Source: Microbacterium sp. SSM24 (GTDB lineage: Bacteria; Actinomycetota; Actinomycetes; Actinomycetales; Microbacteriaceae). Taken from it: a DNA stretch of 64,000 bases. The stretch is taken from assembly GCF_025989145.1 (NCBI RefSeq), contig NZ_JAPDNQ010000001.1:930001-994000 (forward strand), in the 5' to 3' direction. Below are positions 59,266 to 64,000 of the stretch, one piece after another (position 1 is the first letter of the stretch; the number at the start of each line of letters is the position of its first letter). The position numbers and the translations under genes were made by a program. The notes beneath the pieces were generated by a model, which saw nothing but the letters and a program-made list of their open reading frames with translations, was not told the DNA's origin and did no database searches.

Positions 59266-60146
59266 TGTCAACCCAGGCGCCTCCCTTCCTCCGTGGCCTC
59301 ATCGACGATGCCGCGATCTTCCCGCCGGGCGAGCTGCCCCTGGCCGACGCCGTGATCGCCCACGCCGCCTATCGCGCCGATCCGTGGCTGACGTCGATCG
59401 TCGGCCCCCTCACCGTTCCGACCGCCGCCCTGCACGACGCCGCCCTTCACGCGAGCGCCCTCGACGACCCGATCGACGTCAGCGTGATCGCCTCCACCGG
59501 TGTCGGCGCGGCGCTGCTCGAGGTGATGAGGCACCCGCGGCTCACCCTCGCCGCAGTCGAGCTGCCCACCGGTGTGCGGGCGTGGCGTGAAGCGGTGACC
59601 GCGATCGTCGACGCGCGCGATGCGCTCGACCGTCGAGAACCTGCGGGCCCGGCGCCGTCTCTCTTCGTCGAGCCGGGCTGGCCTCTCCTGCACGAGGCGC
59701 CCACGGCGACACTGGGCGCCCTCACGGACGCCCGCGCAGCCCTGAAACTTCGCACGGGCGGACTGGTGGCCGAGGCGTTTCCCTCCGTGGACGACCTTGC
59801 CGCCGTGATCTGGCGCGCCAATGCGCAAGGCGTGGAATTCAAATGCACGGCGGGACTGCACAGCGCGATTCGCCACCGCGACGATCGAACGGGCTTCGAA
59901 CATCACGGCTTCCTCAACATCCTCTGGGCGGCGGCGGTCGCCCGAGACGGCGGGGACGTATCGGACATCGCGGCGGCGCTCTCACGGAAGGATGCTGCCG
60001 CCGTGGCATCCGCGGTGCGCGAGCTCGACCCTGGGGACGTGTCCGGCGCTCGAGCGCTCTTCGTGTCTTACGGCTCGTGCAGCATCAGTGAGCCGCTCGA
60101 CGATCTGCGCGCACTCGGACTTCTCGACGAGGAGGTGGCGGCGTGA
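59265..60146 (+). CDS. Conserved-looking protein of unknown function between hmgA and fumarylacetoacetase
   Basis: A 293-residue cytoplasmic protein I cannot assign to a named family. Striking segments are FLRGLIDDAAIFPPGELPL (8-26), KLRTGG (161-166), EAFPSVDDLA (170-179), VEFKCTAGLHSAIRH (190-204) and HHGFLN (213-218). The alternating strand-helix pattern with a lysine-bearing FKCTAGLH strand suggests a barrel-like enzyme. It is coupled by a GTGA overlap to fumarylacetoacetase and divergent from hmgA, where maleylacetoacetate isomerase would be expected. It has no glutathione-transferase or DinB-type isomerase features. No ribosome site precedes ATG 59265 and the -10 lies 7 bp upstream, so a leaderless mRNA is likely. 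GTG 59259 is an alternative start. Confidence 0.75.
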   Translation: MSTQAPPFLRGLIDDAAIFPPGELPLADAVIAHAAYRADPWLTSIVGPLTVPTAALHDAALHASALDDPIDVSVIASTGVGAALLEVMRHPRLTLAAVELPTGVRAWREAVTAIVDARDALDRREPAGPAPSLFVEPGWPLLHEAPTATLGALTDARAALKLRTGGLVAEAFPSVDDLAAVIWRANAQGVEFKCTAGLHSAIRHRDDRTGFEHHGFLNILWAAAVARDGGDVSDIAAALSRKDAAAVASAVRELDPGDVSGARALFVSYGSCSISEPLDDLRALGLLDEEVAA

Positions 60147-61339
60147 GCGATCCGACCTGGGTCCCCGGCGCGAGCGGATCGGGATTCGGGAGCGACCACC
60201 TCCCGTTCGGGCGATGGGCTCTGCCCTCGGACGAGGTGCGCGTCGGTGTCAGGGTCGGCGACTTCGCCCTCGATGCGGCCATCGCACTGACGGGAACCCC
60301 GTGGGAGGAGCTCTTCACGGAGCCGACGCTGAACCGCTTCCTCGAGGCGGGCACGCGCACATGGAGCGACGTGCGGGCGACACTTCGCCGAATCATCGCC
60401 GACGCCGACGAAGCACTTCGGCTGGAACCGGAGCTGATGCCCGTCGACGATGTGACGATGCTCCTCCCCGTCGATGTTCCCGACTACGTCGACTTCTACG
60501 CATCGCTTCATCACGCCGCGAATGTCGGTCGGCTGTTCCGCCCTGACCAGGAGCCGCTACTGCCGAACTGGCGCCATCTGCCGGTGAGCTATCACGGTCG
60601 ATCGGGCACCATCGTTCCCAGCGGCACCCCGATCGTGCGTCCTCGAGGCCAGCGCAGAGGTCCGGACGGACCGATATTCGGCCCGTCCGAGTCGCTCGAC
60701 ATCGAGGCTGAGCTGGGGTTCGTCGTCGGCGTTCCGAGCGAACTCGGCCAGCGTGTATCGGTGGATGAGTTCGATCAGCACGTCTTCGGCGTCGTCGGAG
60801 TCAACGACTGGTCGGCGCGCGACATCCAGGCGTGGGAGTACGTGCCCCTCGGTCCCCACCTCGGCAAGTCCTTCGCGACCACGATCTCGACGTGGATCAC
60901 GCCGATGGAGGCTCTGCTGGCAGCACGCTGCGAACTGCCCGACCAGTCTCCGGATCCGCTTCCCCACCTTCGAGGCACCGACGACGGCGGCCTCGATGTC
61001 CGGGTGTCCGTCGAGATCGGCGGTCACGTCATCTCGCAGCCGCCCTACCGTGAGATGTACTGGTCTCCGGGCCAGATGCTCGCCCACATGACCTCCAACG
61101 GAGCCTCACTCCGAACAGGCGATCTGTATGCCTCCGGCACCATCTCGGGTCCCGACCGCGACCAGCGCGGCTCTCTCCTGGAGTTGAGCTGGAACGGAGC
61201 GCATCCCTGGCCATCGGCAGGCGCCGACCGGTCATTCCTCCTGGACGGCGACGAGGTCGTGCTGCGCTACCAGGCACAAGGCGAGTTCGGAGGCATCACA
61301 CTCGGAGAGGTCCGCGGCACGATCGTTCCGGCCGTCTGA
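60143..61339 (+). CDS. fahA: Fumarylacetoacetase
   Basis: A 398-residue fumarylacetoacetase with an N-terminal SH3-like part (residues 1-115) and the FAH core: DYVDFYASLHHAANVGRLF with the catalytic His region, LPVSYHGRSGTIVPSGTPI, the metal site ESLDIEAELGFVVG, and VNDWSARDIQAWEYVPLGPHLGKSFATTIS. It hydrolyses fumarylacetoacetate to fumarate and acetoacetate, the last step after homogentisate cleavage. GTG 60143 overlaps the stop of the unknown gene upstream. It converges on the IclR gene with a 16-bp gap. Confidence 0.9.
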   Translation: MSDPTWVPGASGSGFGSDHLPFGRWALPSDEVRVGVRVGDFALDAAIALTGTPWEELFTEPTLNRFLEAGTRTWSDVRATLRRIIADADEALRLEPELMPVDDVTMLLPVDVPDYVDFYASLHHAANVGRLFRPDQEPLLPNWRHLPVSYHGRSGTIVPSGTPIVRPRGQRRGPDGPIFGPSESLDIEAELGFVVGVPSELGQRVSVDEFDQHVFGVVGVNDWSARDIQAWEYVPLGPHLGKSFATTISTWITPMEALLAARCELPDQSPDPLPHLRGTDDGGLDVRVSVEIGGHVISQPPYREMYWSPGQMLAHMTSNGASLRTGDLYASGTISGPDRDQRGSLLELSWNGAHPWPSAGADRSFLLDGDEVVLRYQAQGEFGGITLGEVRGTIVPAV

Positions 61340-61355
61340 CGGCGGATGAGCGGAT

Positions 61356-62021
61356 TCAGGTCAGGGCGGCGGACTCGCTCGCGGCGGTGAGCACCGCCGC
61401 AGCAGCGGCTGCGACGTCGATCCCCTCGAGTGCGACGATGCCGATGCTCAGTTCGGGGACGGTTTCCTCCCGACGCACGATCCACGTCGCGACGCCGACG
61501 GCACCCGGCTGCAACTGGCCCCGCGTCACACTGAATCCGTCGAGCCTCGCAGCCCGAACCGCGGCTGCATCGTCGGGCCCGGCAGGGCGTCCCGCAAGGA
61601 TCGCGACGCCCGCAGCACCACGGTCGAGGGGATGCCGGCTCCCGACGCGATATCCGACTCGGAGGATCGGCTTGGACGGTTCTGCCGTTGCGACGACGAT
61701 GCAGTCCCGGCCTTGAGCGATCGAAAGGAACGAGGTCGCCCCCGATGCCTCCGCGAGAGACTGAAGGACGGGGCGCACCTGCTCCAGGAAGCCCGGCCAG
61801 AACGCCGCCGCCAGCAGCGTGATGGACCCGCCGAGTCGGAGCGCACCATCCGCACCCCGACGGATCAGGCCATGTGCTTCGAGCGTGTTGACGATGCGAT
61901 ACGCGCTCGCCCGAGGGACATCGAGCTCGGATGAGAGATCGGCGATCGATATGCCGTCCGGGCGGGAGGCGATCACGAACAGCGCGGTGATGCCCCGGTC
62001 AAGGGTCTGCAGTGTCGACAT
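61356..62021 (-). CDS. IclR-family transcriptional regulator, short form
   Basis: A 221-residue regulator. An N-terminal winged helix (GISIADLSSELDVPRASAYRIVNTLEAHGLIRR, about 23-55) is followed by a GAF-like effector domain (FLSIAQGRDCIVVATAEPSK, YRVGSRHPLDRGAAGVAILAG). IclR proteins are usually about 250 residues; here the stretch before the final VPELSIGIVALEG is shortened. GGAGGG precedes ATG 62021. It adjoins the homogentisate genes, and IclR proteins often control aromatic catabolism, so these are the likely target. Confidence 0.82.
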   Translation of the reverse strand: MSTLQTLDRGITALFVIASRPDGISIADLSSELDVPRASAYRIVNTLEAHGLIRRGADGALRLGGSITLLAAAFWPGFLEQVRPVLQSLAEASGATSFLSIAQGRDCIVVATAEPSKPILRVGYRVGSRHPLDRGAAGVAILAGRPAGPDDAAAVRAARLDGFSVTRGQLQPGAVGVATWIVRREETVPELSIGIVALEGIDVAAAAAAVLTAASESAALT

Positions 62022-62076
62022 CCGCCCTCCGCGTCCGACTCTACCGGCCGCGTGAAGCGCGGTTCGATCGCCGCGA

Positions 62077-63180
62077 TCATCCCGCACCGGCGTCGGCGAG
62101 CAGCGCGAGTGTCGGGAGCAGCGCCAGCAGCACCGGGCTGGCGCCAGGCGCGGCGGGAAAGACGTTCGTGGTGAACGCCACCGCCAGCCCCGTCCGCGGA
62201 TCGGCGAATGCCACGCATCCACCCGCTCCCTCGTGTCCGAACGAGGAGGGGCCGGTCATGGGGAGCCTGGCGAACGGCAGCTGTGGCCCGAGCCCGAACG
62301 CGGTGTCGACTCCGAGCACCCGATCGGTGCCCCACGACTGCGGTGCGGTCATGTCTGCGAGGGCGCGATCGTCGAGCAGACGGAATCCGTCGACCTCCCC
62401 CATGGTCGAGGCCATGAGCCGCGCGAGAGCGTCGGCTGAGGTCACCACCCCCATCGAGGGCAGTCCCGCGGCGAGGAAGCCGGCCGAGTTGAACGTCTGA
62501 GGATCGGACGTGAGCGCCTCGAGAAGTCCGTCGCGCAGCCCGATTCCGCGGAACTGCGCGATTGTCTCAACCGGCTGGGCGAATCTGATCGGCTCGACTC
62601 CCTCCGGTCCCGCCCCCAGCTGAATGCCTTCCCCCACGGGCCCGAGCTCCCGCGCGAGCCACTCTCCGACCTCCAGCCCGTAGCGAGCCTCGAGGACAGC
62701 GCCCATCAGCGTCCCGAACGTCACGGCATGGTAGCCGTGATCACGTGTCGCGCGCGCGAAGGGCGCGGCTGCGAGGACGGCCGCGCGGTCGCCGCCATCG
62801 AGGATCTCGGTGAGGGCCATGTCGACGTCGAGTGCGGCGAGCGATGTGCGGTGCGCCAGTACATCGCTGATGCGGATGCCGCGCCCTCCAGCATCCGCGA
62901 ACGATCGCCAGATCGAGCCCACGTCTTCATTGAGGTCGAGATCTCCTCGGGAAACGGCCCGGTGCACCGCAAGCGAAAGGATCAGCTTGGAGACCGAGAA
63001 GACCACGAGGCGCGTCGCCGTCGACATCCCGCCGACACCCAGCCGCACCACTTCCCGACCGTGCTGGTAGACGCAGAGCGCGCCGCCCGACTGGGGATGT
63101 GACGCGGAGAGCCGGGCGAACACGTCGGCGATCGGCCCGTACTCGGCTTCGACGAAGCCGTCGACGACAACGACCGTCAT
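62077..63180 (-). CDS. Serine beta-lactamase-family hydrolase (EstB-like esterase)
   Basis: A 367-residue penicillin-binding-protein-fold hydrolase without a signal peptide. SVSK (about residues 66-69) is the nucleophile SxxK motif, and DHGYHAVTFGTLMG provides the Tyr of the YxN-like motif, with the EstB-type form Y-H-A. GHEGAGGCVAFADPRTGLAVAF takes the KTG position. Members cleave esters or small lactones rather than penicillins. It follows the isomerase gene by 7 bp and the two are probably co-transcribed. Substrate unknown. Confidence 0.78.
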   Translation of the reverse strand: MTVVVVDGFVEAEYGPIADVFARLSASHPQSGGALCVYQHGREVVRLGVGGMSTATRLVVFSVSKLILSLAVHRAVSRGDLDLNEDVGSIWRSFADAGGRGIRISDVLAHRTSLAALDVDMALTEILDGGDRAAVLAAAPFARATRDHGYHAVTFGTLMGAVLEARYGLEVGEWLARELGPVGEGIQLGAGPEGVEPIRFAQPVETIAQFRGIGLRDGLLEALTSDPQTFNSAGFLAAGLPSMGVVTSADALARLMASTMGEVDGFRLLDDRALADMTAPQSWGTDRVLGVDTAFGLGPQLPFARLPMTGPSSFGHEGAGGCVAFADPRTGLAVAFTTNVFPAAPGASPVLLALLPTLALLADAGAG

Positions 63181-63187
63181 CGCGATC

Positions 63188-64000
63188 TCACCCGTAGATC
63201 GGCGCGAGTTCGCGGTCGAAGAACTCGATACCCGCGCGGATCTCAGCGATCGGATCCGGGGACATGTCGATCTCCGCGATTGCCCACCCGCGCCATTGCG
63301 CACCCTTCAGGATCCGTTGCCACTCATGCCAATCCACACGCCCCTGCCCGAGGACGCGGAAGTAGGTGAGCATCACCGCGTGGCGCTCCATGATGGGGCC
63401 TGTGAGCGACGCGCCATCGAGCGGTGCCACGCAGTCCTTCCAATGCATGATGGGCACACGATCCACATGGGCTCGCAGTGTCGCGACCGCATCGGATCCG
63501 TCGAGCGTGAGGTGGCCGGCGTCGACGCACAGACCGACGTTCTTCGGCGACGTCCCGGCCAGGATCACATCGATGTCCTGCGGGCGGTTGCAGACGGAGT
63601 AGGCGTCGGTATGCAGGGCCAGGCGGACACCCGCCCTCGCCACCGCGCGCCCGAGGTGCTCGATCTCGTCGGCGACGCGCGCGATGTCGGCGCGCGCCAC
63701 CTCGCCGTTGGGGTCACCGCCGGTGAAGTAGGTCCTCGGCACCGAACCGAGGACGATCACGTCCGCCCCGAGCGTGGCCAAGGTGTCGGCGTGACGTCCG
63801 AGCGCCGCCTCGCCGTCCGCCCGACGGGCACGATCCTCGAGGGCGGCCACGATGTGGGGGCCGCCGAAATCGAAGCTCGAACTGACGACGAGTCCGCGCG
63901 TCGCGAGGGCATCGGCCAGCGCCTCCACCGTCCCGAAGGCAGCGACCGCGGTCTCCAGGCCGCCGGGAGGCGGAGCGAACTCGATACCCTCGACTCCCGC
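63188..64000 (-). CDS. Partial sugar phosphate isomerase/epimerase-like TIM barrel (N-terminus off window)
   Basis: The 3' part of a gene; 270 codons are present and the reading is open to the right edge (GVEGIEFAPPPGG is the first visible motif, the strand-1/2 region of xylose-isomerase-like barrels). Metal-binding residues are visible at ALHTDAY, GLCVDAGHLT, IMHWKDC and AIAEID near the C-terminus. Such proteins epimerise or isomerise keto-sugars, or act as inosose dehydratases. Its nearest possible partners are the Gfo/Idh-containing importer operon at 50645-55296, but it is 8 kb away. An internal GTG at 63928 is not needed as a start. Confidence 0.75.
   Translation of the reverse strand, partial: AGVEGIEFAPPPGGLETAVAAFGTVEALADALATRGLVVSSSFDFGGPHIVAALEDRARRADGEAALGRHADTLATLGADVIVLGSVPRTYFTGGDPNGEVARADIARVADEIEHLGRAVARAGVRLALHTDAYSVCNRPQDIDVILAGTSPKNVGLCVDAGHLTLDGSDAVATLRAHVDRVPIMHWKDCVAPLDGASLTGPIMERHAVMLTYFRVLGQGRVDWHEWQRILKGAQWRGWAIAEIDMSPDPIAEIRAGIEFFDRELAPIYG

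Noticed and set aside
62077..63180. Antibiotic-resistance beta-lactamase
   Set aside because: There is no signal peptide, the KTG motif is absent and the Tyr motif matches EstB-type esterases.
1..64000. CRISPR arrays, insertion sequences, prophage, tRNA or rRNA genes
   Set aside because: No repeat-spacer series, transposase, integrase, phage gene or RNA gene was seen; the repeats found are short operator- or terminator-like dyads.

Overview
The window looks like a chromosome segment of a high-GC actinobacterium, most likely a Microbacteriaceae member (Microbacterium-like). This rests on gene families and style: GTG starts, many ATGA/GTGA stop-start overlaps, several PaaX-type regulators, a fused DppDF ATPase and a self-sufficient P450. 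No rRNA, tRNA, insertion sequence, phage gene or CRISPR array was seen. Almost everything is catabolic and organised in compact operons, each with its own regulator.

Layout. (1) 1-11211: a sugar-acid island. A LacI regulator (5659-6675) lies between two near-identical palindromic operators. Leftward run an ABC sugar importer without its own ATPase, two D-2-hydroxyacid dehydrogenases and a partial glycoside-hydrolase-like protein. Rightward run an NAD-dependent sugar/uronate dehydrogenase, KdgD, an enolase-superfamily enzyme and an alpha-ketoglutarate-semialdehyde dehydrogenase, together an oxidative route from a uronic or aldaric acid to 2-oxoglutarate. (2) 11223-19779: a six-gene aromatic ring-cleavage operon (extradiol dioxygenase, two FAH-family enzymes, cyclase, FAD monooxygenase, ACMSD-like decarboxylase), a divergent LysR regulator and an MFS transporter. 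(3) 19977-21896: a lone secreted parallel beta-helix protein. (4) 22210-29094: an aryl-CoA module of the 2-aminobenzoyl-CoA/salicylyl-CoA type (CoA ligase, cupin, TesB thioesterase, fused monooxygenase-reductase), a PaaX regulator and a RidA protein. (5) 29193-41180: a nine-gene dipeptide uptake and breakdown operon (DppA, B, C, fused DF, two peptidases, RidA, aminotransferase, YheO-like regulator) with a divergent PaaX-like regulator. (6) 41195-45352: a carboxylesterase, then a flavin reductase, cupin and acyl-CoA-dehydrogenase-fold monooxygenase. (7) 45585-50463: an amino-acid permease and a tryptophanase-like lyase, an AraC regulator and a third PaaX regulator. (8) 50645-55296: a ribose-type ABC importer with a Gfo/Idh oxidoreductase. 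(9) 55685-62021: homogentisate dioxygenase coupled to a self-sufficient cytochrome P450, divergent from an uncharacterised protein and fumarylacetoacetase, with an IclR regulator. (10) 62077-64000: a serine hydrolase and a partial TIM-barrel isomerase.

The most unusual points are the P450 translationally coupled to homogentisate dioxygenase, the unknown protein occupying the maleylacetoacetate isomerase position, the unassigned ring-cleavage operon, and a possible split route tryptophan to indole to anthranilate to aminobenzoyl-CoA assembled from regions 4, 6 and 7. Functions are inferred by reading translations and known family motifs; no database search was run.
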